Shown: in pieces, positions 17,361 through 26,281 of the stretch
How positions within the stretch are numbered: position 1 is the first letter of the stretch
Layout: each line of letters opens with the position of its first letter
From: Streptomyces sp. ADI96-02
GTDB taxonomy: Bacteria > Actinomycetota > Actinomycetes > Streptomycetales > Streptomycetaceae
NCBI RefSeq assembly: GCF_003846185.1
Contig: NZ_ML123034.1
Coordinates: 6,133,786-6,187,507, forward strand
DNA length: 53,722 nucleotides
Reading direction: 5' to 3'
The notes under the pieces: generated by a model
Seen by the model: only the letters and a program-made list of their open reading frames with translations
Told to the model about the DNA's origin: nothing
The model's database searches: none
Program-made: the position numbers and the translations under genes

Positions 17361-18310
17361 GCCGGACCGTGGAGGGACCAACGACGCACATGTCGCCGCC
17401 GGTGCAGGCCGCATACAGCTACTGCGAGGCCGTCACCGGACAGCAGGCCCGGAACTTCGCCTACGGCATCAGACTGCTGCCGAACGAGAAGCGGCAGGCC
17501 ATGTCGGCGCTGTACGCCTTCTCCCGCCGGGTCGACGACATCGGCGACGGCGAGCTGGACCCGGAGACCAAGCGGACGCGGTTGGAGAGCACCCGCCGAC
17601 TGCTCGACCGGGTGCGGGCCGGCGCGGTCGACGAGGACGACACCGACCCGGTGGCCGTCGCCCTCACCGACGCCGCCCGGCGCTTCCCGCTGCCGCTCGG
17701 TGGACTCGACGAGCTGATCGACGGCGTCCTCATGGACGTGCGCGGCGCGACGTACGAGACCTGGGAGGACCTGAAGGTCTACTGCCGGTGCGTCGCGGGC
17801 GCGATCGGCCGCCTCAGCCTCGGCGTCTTCGGCACGGAAGCGGGCGCGCCCGGCGCCGAACGGGCGGCGGAGTACGCCGACACCCTCGGCCTCGCCCTCC
17901 AGCTCACCAACATCCTGCGCGACGTCCGCGAGGACGCCGCGAACGGGCGCACCTACCTGCCCGCCGACGACCTGGCGAAGTTCGGCTGCTCCGCCGGGTT
18001 CCACCGGGCCACCCCGCCGCCCGGCTCCGACTTCGCCGGACTCGTCCACTTCGAGGTGCGCCGGGCCCGCGCGCTGTTCGCCGAGGGATACCGGCTGCTG
18101 CCCATGCTCGACCGCCGCAGCGGCGCGTGCGTCGCCGCCATGGCGGGCATCTACCGCCGCCTGCTGGACCGCATCGAGCGCGACCCCGAGGCCGTGCTGC
18201 GCGGCCGGGTCTCGCTGCCCGGCCACGAGAAGGCGTACGTCGCGGTGCGCGGCCTGTCGGGCCTCGACGCGCGCCACGTCTCGCGGCTCACCGCCCGGGG
18301 GCGGGGCTGA
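17357..18310 (+). CDS. hpnD: Presqualene diphosphate synthase HpnD
   Basis: A 317-residue squalene/phytoene synthase-family enzyme that condenses two farnesyl diphosphates to presqualene diphosphate. Motifs: RRVDDIGDGE, and NILRDVREDAANGRTYLP for the second Mg-binding site. YAFSRRVDDI is nearly invariant in HpnD. The start GTG 17357 shares bases with the hpnC stop; a second in-frame ATG (MSPPVQ) 11 codons on is possible. Paired with hpnC and followed, after a 127-base gap, by hpnE. Confidence 0.92.
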   Translation: MSRTVEGPTTHMSPPVQAAYSYCEAVTGQQARNFAYGIRLLPNEKRQAMSALYAFSRRVDDIGDGELDPETKRTRLESTRRLLDRVRAGAVDEDDTDPVAVALTDAARRFPLPLGGLDELIDGVLMDVRGATYETWEDLKVYCRCVAGAIGRLSLGVFGTEAGAPGAERAAEYADTLGLALQLTNILRDVREDAANGRTYLPADDLAKFGCSAGFHRATPPPGSDFAGLVHFEVRRARALFAEGYRLLPMLDRRSGACVAAMAGIYRRLLDRIERDPEAVLRGRVSLPGHEKAYVAVRGLSGLDARHVSRLTARGRG

Positions 18311-18437
18311 TGCGCCGAGACCGCCGCGGCCCGGCCGCGACCCTCCGGTGGCCCGACACGTCGGCGACTGCGACGATCTTCATGACATCCGCGACCGCGG
18401 CGGTCCTCACGGTGGCGACCCGGCGAGAGGGGCAGGC

Positions 18438-19823
18438 ATGAGCGACGAGACACCGCGCCCCGGCGCGGTCGTCGTCGGCGGGGGCCTCGCCGGCGTCACG
18501 GCGGCCCTCCGCCTCGCCGACGCGGGGCTCGACGTCACCCTGCTCGAAGGCCGGCCCCGCCTGGGCGGCCTCGCCTTCTCCTTCCAGCGCGGCGACCTGA
18601 CCGTGGACAACGGCCAGCACGTCTACCTGCGCTGCTGCACCGGCTACCGCTGGTTCCTCGACCGCGTCGACGGGGCCCACCTCGCTCCCCTCCAGGACCG
18701 CCTGGACGTCCCCGTACTGGACGTCGGCCGCCCCGCCGGACCGCGCCTGGGACGCCTGCGGCGCACCGGACTGCCCGTGCCGCTGCACCTCGCCGGCGGG
18801 CTCGCGGCCTATCCGCACCTCTCCCTCGCCGAGAAGGCGGGCGTCGGCCGCGCCGCGCTCGCGCTCGGCCGCCTCGACCTGGCGGACCCGGAGCTCGACC
18901 GCATCGACTTCGCCACCTGGCTGCGCCGGCACGGCCAGTCGCGACGCGCCGTCGAGGCCCTGTGGGACCTCGTCGGCGTCGCCACGCTGAACGCCACGGC
19001 CGCCGACGCCTCCCTGGCCCTGGCCGCCAAGGTCTTCAAGACCGGCCTGCTCTCCGAGCCCGGCGCCGCCGACATCGGGTGGGCCTCCGTGCCGCTCGGC
19101 GAACTGCACGACACCCTCGCCCGCAAGGCCCTGGACACCGCCGGCGTACGGACCGAGCTCCGCGCCAAGGCCGGATCCGTGACCCGTACGGCCGACGGGC
19201 GCTGGAGCGTCGAGACGGCGGGGGAGCGGATCCCCGCCGACACCGTGGTGCTCGCCGTCCCGCAGACCGAGACGCACGACCTGCTGCCCGACGGCGCGCT
19301 CGACGAACCGGACCTGCTCCTCGACATCGACACCGCGCCCATCCTGAACGTGCACGTGATCTACGACCGCAAGGTGCTGCGCCGCCCCTTCTTCGCCGCC
19401 ATCGGCTCGCCCGTCCAGTGGGTCTTCGACCGCACCGAGTCCTCCGGGCTCACCGGCCCGGGGCAGTATCTGGCGGTCTCCCAGTCCGCCGCGAGGGACG
19501 AGATCGACCTCCCCGTGGCCGAACTGCGCACGCGCTACCTGCCCGAGCTGGAGAGGCTGCTGCCCGCCGCCCGCGGCGCGGGCGTGCGCGACTTCTTCGT
19601 CACCCGGGAGCGCACCGCGACCTTCGCACCCGCCCCGGGCGTCGGGCGGCTGCGCCCCGGCCCCCGCACCCGGATGCCCGGCCTCCAGCTGGCGGGCGCC
19701 TGGACCGCCACCGGCTGGCCCGCGACGATGGAGGGCGCGGTGCGCAGTGGTCTCAGCGCCGCCGACGCGGCTCTGAAGGACCTCGGCCGGCCCCATGGAC
19801 ATCCGCTGCAGGAGGCGGCATGA
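18438..19823 (+). CDS. hpnE: Hydroxysqualene dehydroxylase HpnE (FAD-dependent amine-oxidase family)
   Basis: A 461-residue flavoprotein. The N-terminal FAD motif is VVVGGGLAGVTAALRLADAG, then EGRPRLGGLAFSF. The C-terminal FAD-contacting segment GLQLAGAWTATGWPATMEGAVRSG completes the fold. HpnE removes the hydroxyl from hydroxysqualene to give squalene. ATG 18438 follows GAGAGGGGCAGGC. Its stop overlaps the next gene's ATG (ATGA). The 127 bases before it (18311-18437) contain no ORF of note. Confidence 0.92.
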   Translation: MSDETPRPGAVVVGGGLAGVTAALRLADAGLDVTLLEGRPRLGGLAFSFQRGDLTVDNGQHVYLRCCTGYRWFLDRVDGAHLAPLQDRLDVPVLDVGRPAGPRLGRLRRTGLPVPLHLAGGLAAYPHLSLAEKAGVGRAALALGRLDLADPELDRIDFATWLRRHGQSRRAVEALWDLVGVATLNATAADASLALAAKVFKTGLLSEPGAADIGWASVPLGELHDTLARKALDTAGVRTELRAKAGSVTRTADGRWSVETAGERIPADTVVLAVPQTETHDLLPDGALDEPDLLLDIDTAPILNVHVIYDRKVLRRPFFAAIGSPVQWVFDRTESSGLTGPGQYLAVSQSAARDEIDLPVAELRTRYLPELERLLPAARGAGVRDFFVTRERTATFAPAPGVGRLRPGPRTRMPGLQLAGAWTATGWPATMEGAVRSGLSAADAALKDLGRPHGHPLQEAA

Positions 19824-20923
19824 GCAGTACCACCGGAACAAGAGGAGAGTCAGTGACCCCGGCGAATCCGGCTTTCGACACCGTGGCGGACACCACGGAC
19901 GTCACCGCGCTTCTGGAGCGCGGACGAGCCCTGTCAGCGCCGGTGCTGCGGGCTGCCGTGGACCGGCTCGCGCCGCCCATGGACACCGTCGCCGCCTACC
20001 ACTTCGGCTGGATCGACGCCGACGGGCGTCCCGCGGACGGCGACGGCGGCAAGGCCGTGCGCCCCGCCCTGGCCCTGCTGTCCGCCGAGGCGGCGGGCGC
20101 CCCGGCGGAGGCCGGCGTCCCCGGAGCGGTGGCCGTCGAACTCGTGCACAACTTCTCGCTGCTGCACGACGACCTGATGGACGGCGACGAGCAGCGCCGC
20201 CACCGCGACACCGTCTGGAAGGTGCACGGCCCCGCCCAGGCGATCCTCGTCGGCGACGCGCTGTTCGCGCTGGCCAACGAGATCCTGCTGGAGCTCGGCA
20301 CCGTCGAGGCGGGCCGCGCGGCCCGCCGGCTGACCACCGCCACCCGCAAGCTCATCGACGGGCAGGCCCAGGACATCTCCTACGAGCACCGCGAGCGGGT
20401 CACCGTCGAGGAGTGCCTGGAGATGGAGGGCAACAAGACCGGCGCGCTGCTGGCCTGCGCCGTCTCCATCGGCGCGGTGCTCGGCGGCGCGGACGACCGC
20501 ACCGCGGACGTCCTGGAGTCCTACGGACACCACCTCGGGCTCGCCTTCCAGGCCGTCGACGACCTGCTCGGCATCTGGGGCGACCCCGAGTCCACCGGCA
20601 AGCAGACCTGGAGCGACCTGCGCCAGCGCAAGAAGTCCCTGCCCGTCGTCGCGGCGCTCGCCGCGGGCGGCGACGCCTCCGAACGGCTCGGCGAACTGCT
20701 TGCCGCCGACGCCAAGAGCAGCGACTTCGACAGCTTCTCCGAGGAGGAGTTCGCCGCCCGCGCGGCGCTCATCGAGGAGGCGGGCGGTCGCGAGTGGACC
20801 GCCCAGGAAGCCCGTCGTCAGCACGCGGTCGCCATCGAGGCGCTGCACGGTGTCGACATGCCGCACCACGTGCGGGCGCAGCTCACGGCGCTCGCGGACT
20901 TCGTCGTCGTACGAAAGAGATGA
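19820..20923 (+). CDS. Polyprenyl (farnesyl/geranylgeranyl-type) diphosphate synthase
   Basis: A 367-residue trans-prenyltransferase. The first Asp-rich motif is LLHDDLMDGDEQRR, and the second is FQAVDDLLGIWGD, with DDxxG instead of DDxxD as is common in actinobacterial enzymes. The conserved GGKAVRPAL binds diphosphate. In this operon it should make farnesyl diphosphate for squalene. Start choice: ATG 19820 has GGAGG upstream and overlaps hpnE; GTG 19853, also preceded by AGGAGAG, is a credible alternative. It is followed by a GC hairpin and then shc. Confidence 0.9.
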   Translation: MSSTTGTRGESVTPANPAFDTVADTTDVTALLERGRALSAPVLRAAVDRLAPPMDTVAAYHFGWIDADGRPADGDGGKAVRPALALLSAEAAGAPAEAGVPGAVAVELVHNFSLLHDDLMDGDEQRRHRDTVWKVHGPAQAILVGDALFALANEILLELGTVEAGRAARRLTTATRKLIDGQAQDISYEHRERVTVEECLEMEGNKTGALLACAVSIGAVLGGADDRTADVLESYGHHLGLAFQAVDDLLGIWGDPESTGKQTWSDLRQRKKSLPVVAALAAGGDASERLGELLAADAKSSDFDSFSEEEFAARAALIEEAGGREWTAQEARRQHAVAIEALHGVDMPHHVRAQLTALADFVVVRKR

Positions 20924-20951
20924 TCACCATTCGCATATGACTCGCAGTCGC

Positions 20952-20980
20952 CGGCCGGCGTCCGTTTCGGGCGCCGGCCG
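20952..20980 (+). promoter_or_regulatory. 9-bp GC hairpin between prenyl synthase and shc
   Basis: Perfect 9-base arms at 20952-20960 and 20972-20980 with an 11-base loop lie in the 104-base gap before the cyclase gene. It could be a partial terminator or processing site tuning shc expression within the operon. Function inferred only from position. Confidence 0.35.
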
Positions 20981-21027
20981 ACGGAGACCCCAGCACAGCA
21001 GAGAACCGACTGCACGAAGGGGAAGCC

Positions 21028-23028
21028 ATGACAGCGACGACCGACGGATCCACCGGGGCCGCGAACCTTCACGCAGCCCCGGCAGGACATCCGACCGACA
21101 CGACCACCGCCGCGGACGACGTACTCGCCGCCGCGCGACGGGCCGCGGAACGCTCGGTGGAGCACCTCCTCGGCAGGCAGGACGAGCAGGGCTGGTGGAA
21201 GGGCGACCTGGCCACCAACGTCACCATGGACGCCGAGGACCTGCTGCTCCGCCAGTTCCTCGGCATCCAGGACCCCGGGACCACCGAGGCCGCCGCCCGC
21301 TTCATCCGCGGCGAACAGCTCGGCGACGGCACCTGGAACACCTTCTACGGCGGACCCGCCGACCTCTCCGCCACCATCGAGGCCTACGTCGCCCTGCGGC
21401 TGGCCGGGGACCGCCCCGACGCCCCGCACATGGCGCGCGCCTCCGGCTGGATCAGGGAACAGGGCGGTATCGCGGCGGCCCGCGTCTTCACCCGCATCTG
21501 GCTCGCCCTGTTCGGCTGGTGGAAGTGGGACGACCTCCCCGAACTGCCGCCCGAGCTGATGTTCCTCCCCAAGTGGGTGCCGCTCAACATCTACGACTTC
21601 GGCTGCTGGGCCCGCCAGACGATCGTTCCGCTGACCATCGTCTCCGCGAAACGCCCCGTGCGCCCCGCGCCCTTCGCCCTGGACGAGCTGCACACCGACC
21701 CCGCCCACCCCAATCCGCCCAGGAAGCCTGCCCCGGCGGCCAGTTGGGACGGGTTCTTCCAGCGCCTGGACAAGGGCCTGCACCTCTACCACAAGGTCGC
21801 CCCGCGCCCGCTGCGCCGCGTCGCGATGAACGCGGCGGCCCGCTGGATCATCGAGCGCCAGGAGAACGACGGCTGCTGGGGCGGGATCCAGCCGCCCGCC
21901 GTCTACTCCGTCATCGCGCTCCACCTGCTGGGCTACGACCTCGACCACCCGGTGATGCGGGCCGGAATCGCCTCGCTCGACCGGTTCGCCGTGCGTCGCG
22001 AGGACGGCGCCCGCATGATCGAGGCGTGCCAGTCGCCCGTCTGGGACACCTGCCTGGCCACCATCGCGCTGGCCGACGGCGGACTCAGACCCGACCACCC
22101 GGCCCTGGTCAGGGCCGCCGACTGGATGCTGGCAGAGGAGATCACCCGGCCCGGCGACTGGTCGGTACGCAAACCGGAACTCGCCCCAGGAGGCTGGGCG
22201 TTCGAGTTCCACAACGACAACTACCCGGACATCGACGACACCGCGGAAGTCGTCCTCGCACTGCGCCGGGTGTGCCACCCCGACCCGGCCAGGCTGGAAG
22301 CCGCCATCGAGCGCGGCGTGCGCTGGAACCTCGGGATGCAGTCCCGCAACGGAGCCTGGGGCGCCTTCGACGCGGACAACACCAGCCCCTTCCCCAACCG
22401 CCTCCCGTTCTGCGACTTCGGCGAGGTCATCGACCCGCCGTCGGCCGACGTCACCGGCCACGTCGTGGAGATGCTGGCCGTCGAAGGACTCTCCGCGCAC
22501 CCGCGCACCCGGGCGGGCATCGACTGGCTCCTCGCCGAACAGGCCCCCTGCGGAGCCTGGTTCGGGCGCTGGGGCGTCAACTACGTATACGGGACCGGGT
22601 CCGTGGTGCCCGCCCTGATCGCGGCCGGCCTGCCCGCCGGTCACCCGGCGATCCGCCGGGCCGTCATCTGGCTGGAGACCGTCCAGAACGACGACGGCGG
22701 CTGGGGCGAGGACCTGCGCTCGTACCGCGAGGAGAAGTGGATCGGCCACGGCGAGTCCACCGCCTCCCAGACCGCGTGGGCGCTGCTCGCCCTCCTCGCC
22801 GCCGGCCGCCGCGACACCCGCGCCGCAGCCCGCGGCGTCACCTGGCTGACCGACGCCCAGCAGGCCGACGGCTCCTGGGACGAGCCGTACTTCACCGGCA
22901 CCGGCTTCCCGTGGGACTTCTCCATCAACTACCACCTCTACCGGCAGGTCTTCCCGCTCACGGCCCTCGGCCGCTACGTCCACGGCGACCCCTTCGCCGA
23001 CCGCGCGGATGCTCGCGAGGGGGCCTGA
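21028..23028 (+). CDS. shc: Squalene-hopene cyclase
   Basis: A 666-residue membrane-associated terpene cyclase converting squalene to hopene (diploptene) and diplopterol. The catalytic DxDD motif reads D401-I-D403-D404 in YPDIDDTAEVV. Several QW-type repeats are visible, e.g. QDEQGWWKGD, QENDGCWGG, QSRNGAWGAFD, QNDDGGWGED and QQADGSWDE. Length is normal for the family. ATG 21028 follows GAAGGGGAAGCC. The gene downstream starts with a one-base overlap (TGATG). This is the committed enzyme of the operon. Confidence 0.97.
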   Translation: MTATTDGSTGAANLHAAPAGHPTDTTTAADDVLAAARRAAERSVEHLLGRQDEQGWWKGDLATNVTMDAEDLLLRQFLGIQDPGTTEAAARFIRGEQLGDGTWNTFYGGPADLSATIEAYVALRLAGDRPDAPHMARASGWIREQGGIAAARVFTRIWLALFGWWKWDDLPELPPELMFLPKWVPLNIYDFGCWARQTIVPLTIVSAKRPVRPAPFALDELHTDPAHPNPPRKPAPAASWDGFFQRLDKGLHLYHKVAPRPLRRVAMNAAARWIIERQENDGCWGGIQPPAVYSVIALHLLGYDLDHPVMRAGIASLDRFAVRREDGARMIEACQSPVWDTCLATIALADGGLRPDHPALVRAADWMLAEEITRPGDWSVRKPELAPGGWAFEFHNDNYPDIDDTAEVVLALRRVCHPDPARLEAAIERGVRWNLGMQSRNGAWGAFDADNTSPFPNRLPFCDFGEVIDPPSADVTGHVVEMLAVEGLSAHPRTRAGIDWLLAEQAPCGAWFGRWGVNYVYGTGSVVPALIAAGLPAGHPAIRRAVIWLETVQNDDGGWGEDLRSYREEKWIGHGESTASQTAWALLALLAAGRRDTRAAARGVTWLTDAQQADGSWDEPYFTGTGFPWDFSINYHLYRQVFPLTALGRYVHGDPFADRADAREGA

Positions 23029-23666
23029 TGGGCGATGATCCGGGCCCCACGACCCCGCTGCTCGTCGCCTGCGCGCTCGGGATCGAGCAGCTCGCGCTGC
23101 GCAGCGGCCGGGGCGCCGCGGGGCCGGTACGGGTGCTGCGCACCGGCATGGGACCCCGCGCCGCCGAGGCGGCCGTGGGCCGCCTGCTGGGCTCCGGCGG
23201 GGTGCTGGGCGCCGCCGTCGTCGCGGCCGGTTTCTGCGCCGGCCTCGCCCCGGGCATGCACCCGGGGGACCTGATCGTCGCCGAGGAGACCCGGGACGCC
23301 GACGGCGTCACGCCCTGCGTGGGCACCGGACTGCTCGTCGACGCCCTCGCCAGGGCCGTTCCCGGGCGCACGGTGCACACCGGACGGCTCACCGGCTCCG
23401 ACCACGTCGTCCGCGGCCCCGAACGCGCCGCGCTGCGGGCGGACGGGGCCATCGCGGTGGACATGGAGTCGGCCGCCACCCTCCGCACCGCCCTGTGCCA
23501 CGGCCCACGTCCGGTTGCGGCCGTCCGGGTGGTCGTGGACGCTCCAGAGCATGAGCTCGTCCGCATCGGCACGTTCCGCGGTGGAATATCAGCCTTCCGC
23601 GTTCTTCGTGCCGTCCTTCCGGCATTTTACGAATGGCACAGATCTTTATCGCTCCCCAGGAGGTGA
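23028..23666 (+). CDS. hpnG: Hopanoid-associated nucleoside phosphorylase HpnG
   Basis: A 212-residue PNP/UDP-family protein. Recognisable parts are RTGMGPRAAEAAV, FCAGLAPGMHPGDLIVAEE and the substrate-binding VDMESAATL. In the known pathway HpnG cleaves adenine from adenosylhopane to give ribosylhopane (or its phosphate). ATG 23028 overlaps the shc stop. The ribosome site for hpnH (CCAGGAGGT) lies within its last codons, so the two genes are coupled. Confidence 0.9.
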   Translation: MGDDPGPTTPLLVACALGIEQLALRSGRGAAGPVRVLRTGMGPRAAEAAVGRLLGSGGVLGAAVVAAGFCAGLAPGMHPGDLIVAEETRDADGVTPCVGTGLLVDALARAVPGRTVHTGRLTGSDHVVRGPERAALRADGAIAVDMESAATLRTALCHGPRPVAAVRVVVDAPEHELVRIGTFRGGISAFRVLRAVLPAFYEWHRSLSLPRR

Positions 23667-23671
23667 GCCAG

Positions 23672-24691
23672 ATGGCCATGCCGCTCCGCCAGACCATCAA
23701 GGTCGCGACGTACCTTGCCGAACAGAAGCTCCGCAAGCGTGAGAAGTTCCCGCTGATCGTCGAGCTGGAGCCGTTGTTCGCCTGCAACCTCGCCTGCGAG
23801 GGCTGCGGGAAGATCCAGCACCCGGCGGGCGTCCTCAAGCAGCGCATGCCCGTCGCCCAGGCCGTGGGCGCGGTGCTCGAATCCGGTGCGCCCATGGTGT
23901 CCATCGCCGGCGGCGAGCCCCTGATGCACCCGCAGATCGACGAGATCGTGCGGCAGCTGGTGGCGAAGAGGAAATACGTCTTCCTCTGCACCAACGCCAT
24001 GCTCATGCGCAAGAAGCTCGACAAGTTCACCCCGTCGCCGTACTTCGCCTTCGCCGTGCACATCGACGGACTGCGCGAGCGGCACGACGAATCGGTCGCC
24101 AAGGAAGGCGTCTTCGACGAAGCCGTCGCCGCGATGAAGGAGGCCAAGCGGCTGGGCTTCCGCGTCACCACCAACTCCACGTTCTTCAACACCGACACCC
24201 CGCAGACCATCATCGAGGTCCTCAACTACCTCAACGACGACCTCAAGGTCGACGAGATGATGATCTCGCCCGCCTACGCCTACGAGAAGGCGCCCGACCA
24301 GGAGCACTTCCTGGGCGTCGAGCAGACCCGGGAGCTGTTCAAGAAGGCGTTCGCGGGCGGCAACCGGTCGCGCTGGCGCCTCAACCACTCGCCGCTCTTC
24401 CTGGACTTCCTGGAGGGCAAGGCCGACTTCCCGTGCACGGCCTGGGCCATCCCGAACTACTCGCTCTTCGGCTGGCAGCGCCCCTGCTACCTGATGAACG
24501 ACGGTTACGTCCCGACGTACCGTCAGCTCGTGGAGGAGACCGACTGGAGCAAGTACGGCCGGGGCAAGGACCCGCGCTGCGCCAACTGCATGGCGCACTG
24601 CGGCTACGAGCCCACGGCGGTGCTCGCCACCATGGGCTCCCTGAAGGAATCCCTGCGCGCGGCGCGGGAGACCGTCGTCGGCACCCGATGA
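23672..24691 (+). CDS. hpnH: Adenosyl-hopene transferase HpnH (radical SAM)
   Basis: A 339-residue radical SAM enzyme with cluster motif C38-x3-C42-x2-C45 (FACNLACEGC). It adds 5'-deoxyadenosyl to diploptene, the first step of side-chain extension to C35 hopanoids. SIAGGEPLMHP is the SAM-binding segment, and C-terminal cysteines (CANCMAHCGYEP) resemble the family tail. ATG 23672 was chosen over ATG 23633 because AGGAGGT lies 8 bases upstream and the protein then starts MAMPLRQ like its relatives. The next gene follows after 128 bases. Confidence 0.95.
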   Translation: MAMPLRQTIKVATYLAEQKLRKREKFPLIVELEPLFACNLACEGCGKIQHPAGVLKQRMPVAQAVGAVLESGAPMVSIAGGEPLMHPQIDEIVRQLVAKRKYVFLCTNAMLMRKKLDKFTPSPYFAFAVHIDGLRERHDESVAKEGVFDEAVAAMKEAKRLGFRVTTNSTFFNTDTPQTIIEVLNYLNDDLKVDEMMISPAYAYEKAPDQEHFLGVEQTRELFKKAFAGGNRSRWRLNHSPLFLDFLEGKADFPCTAWAIPNYSLFGWQRPCYLMNDGYVPTYRQLVEETDWSKYGRGKDPRCANCMAHCGYEPTAVLATMGSLKESLRAARETVVGTR

Positions 24692-24819
24692 CGCCGTGAC
24701 CGGGGCGGAGCCGGCTCACCGGGCCTTCCCGGGCGGCCGGTTCCGCCCCGTCGCACCGTGCCGCTCCCGCCGACGGGCGGGCGGCGGCCCCAGGCAGACG
24801 CGAAGGAGAAGAGCGGGCG

Positions 24820-26217
24820 ATGACGGACGGCGGACCGGAGGGCTTCGACCTGACACGGCTCCTCGCGGAGCGCGGGGCCGAGCGGTACGAACTGCACGCG
24901 CGCCACCTCAACCACCAACTGCCCCGGATGCTGCACACCATCGGCTTCGACCGGGTCTACGAGCGCGCCGAGGGCGCGTACTTCTGGGACGCCGACGGCA
25001 ACGACTACCTCGACATGCTCGCCGGGTTCGGCGTGATGGGCCTCGGCCGGCACCACCCGGTCGTCCGCAAGGCCCTGCACGACGTCCTCGACGCCCAGCT
25101 CGCCGACCTCACCCGCTTCGACTGCCAGCCGCTGCCCGGACTGCTCGCCGAGAAGCTGCTCGGCCACACCCCGCACCTGGACCGGGTCTTCTTCGGCAAC
25201 AGCGGCACGGAGGCGGTCGAGACGGCGCTGAAGTTCGCCCGCTACGCCACCGGGAAGCCGCGCATCCTCTACTGCCCCCACGCCTTCCACGGACTGACCA
25301 CCGGCTCCCTCTCCGTCAACGGCGAGAGCGGCTTCCGCGACGGCTTCGCCCCGCTGCTGCCCGACACCCCGGTCGCCCTCGGCGACCTGGACGCCCTGCG
25401 CCGCGAGCTGGAGCGCGGCGACGTGGCCGCCCTGGTGGTCGAGCCCATCCAGGGGAAGGGCGTGCGGGCGGCCCCGCCGGGGTACCTGCGCCAGGCGCAG
25501 GAACTGCTCCACTGCCACAAGGCGCTGCTGATCGCCGACGAGGTGCAGACCGGCCTCGGCCGGACCGGCGACTTCTTCGCGTACCAGCACGAGGAGGGCG
25601 TCGAGCCCGACCTGGTGTGCGTGGCCAAGGCGCTGTCCGGCGGCTATGTCCCCGTCGGCGCGACCCTCGGCAAGGACTGGATCTTCCGCCGGGTGTACTC
25701 GTCCATGGACCGCGTCCTCGTCCACTCGGCGAGCTTCGGCTCCAACGCCCAGGCCATGGCCGCCGGGCTCGCGGTGCTGGCGGTGATGGAGGACGAGGAG
25801 ACCGTCGCGAACGCCCGACGCACCGGCGACCTGCTGCGCGAACGGCTGGCCGCACTGGTGGACCGCTACGAGCTGCTGCACGACGTGCGCGGACGCGGGC
25901 TCATGATCGGCATCGAGTTCGGGCGGCCGTCCTCGCTGAAGCTCCGCGGCCGGTGGACCATGCTCCAGGCGGCCCGCAAGGGACTCTTCGCACAGATGGT
26001 CGTGGTGCCGCTGCTCCAGAAGCACCGCATCCTCACCCAGGTCTCGGGCGACCACCTCGAAGTGATCAAGCTGATTCCGCCGCTGGTCATCGGCGAGCCG
26101 GAGGTCGAACGCTTCGTTGCGGCGTTCACGGCGGTCATGGACGACGCGCACAGCGGGGGCGGGCTGATGTGGGACTTCGGCCGCACGCTGGTCAAGCAGG
26201 CCGTCGCCAACCGCTAA
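24820..26217 (+). CDS. Class III aminotransferase, hopanoid-associated (HpnO-like)
   Basis: A 465-residue PLP enzyme. Motifs: FFGNSGTEAVETALK (phosphate binding), ADEVQTGLGRTG (Asp to pyridine N), and K270 in CVAKALSGGY as the internal-aldimine lysine. It resembles ornithine/acetylornithine aminotransferases. In hopanoid operons this type makes aminobacteriohopanetriol from ribosylhopane. ATG 24820 follows GAAGGAGAAGAGCG. It is the last enzyme of the operon and is directly followed by a 12-bp inverted repeat and the XRE-cupin gene. Confidence 0.88.
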   Translation: MTDGGPEGFDLTRLLAERGAERYELHARHLNHQLPRMLHTIGFDRVYERAEGAYFWDADGNDYLDMLAGFGVMGLGRHHPVVRKALHDVLDAQLADLTRFDCQPLPGLLAEKLLGHTPHLDRVFFGNSGTEAVETALKFARYATGKPRILYCPHAFHGLTTGSLSVNGESGFRDGFAPLLPDTPVALGDLDALRRELERGDVAALVVEPIQGKGVRAAPPGYLRQAQELLHCHKALLIADEVQTGLGRTGDFFAYQHEEGVEPDLVCVAKALSGGYVPVGATLGKDWIFRRVYSSMDRVLVHSASFGSNAQAMAAGLAVLAVMEDEETVANARRTGDLLRERLAALVDRYELLHDVRGRGLMIGIEFGRPSSLKLRGRWTMLQAARKGLFAQMVVVPLLQKHRILTQVSGDHLEVIKLIPPLVIGEPEVERFVAAFTAVMDDAHSGGGLMWDFGRTLVKQAVANR

Positions 26218-26229
26218 GTGCCTCTTTTG

Positions 26230-26258
26230 CCTCCGAGGCAAGTTATTTGCCTCGGAGG
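26230..26258. promoter_or_regulatory. Perfect 12-bp inverted repeat before the XRE-cupin gene
   Basis: CCTCCGAGGCAA (26230-26241) and its exact complement TTGCCTCGGAGG (26247-26258) flank the 5-base spacer GTTAT. The site lies 12 bases after the aminotransferase stop and 23 bases before the regulator's ATG. The first arm is also part of a local palindrome TTGCCTC-C-GAGGCAA. It may be the regulator's own operator; a terminator is less likely because the loop is AT-rich and no T-run follows. Confidence 0.6.
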
Positions 26259-26281
26259 AAAGAAGCTGGCCCAATGGAGGC

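Noticed and set aside
20524..20600. DDxxG instead of DDxxD in the prenyl diphosphate synthase as a possible loss of activity
   Set aside because: This variant is common in actinobacterial farnesyl/geranylgeranyl synthases, so it is not a defect.
20700..22983. Long open frames on both strands over shc
   Set aside because: They are shadows of the cyclase gene in other frames, rich in Arg/Pro or Val/Gly, with no ribosome sites or recognisable domains. Only the part of the first frame after 23028 is real (hpnG).
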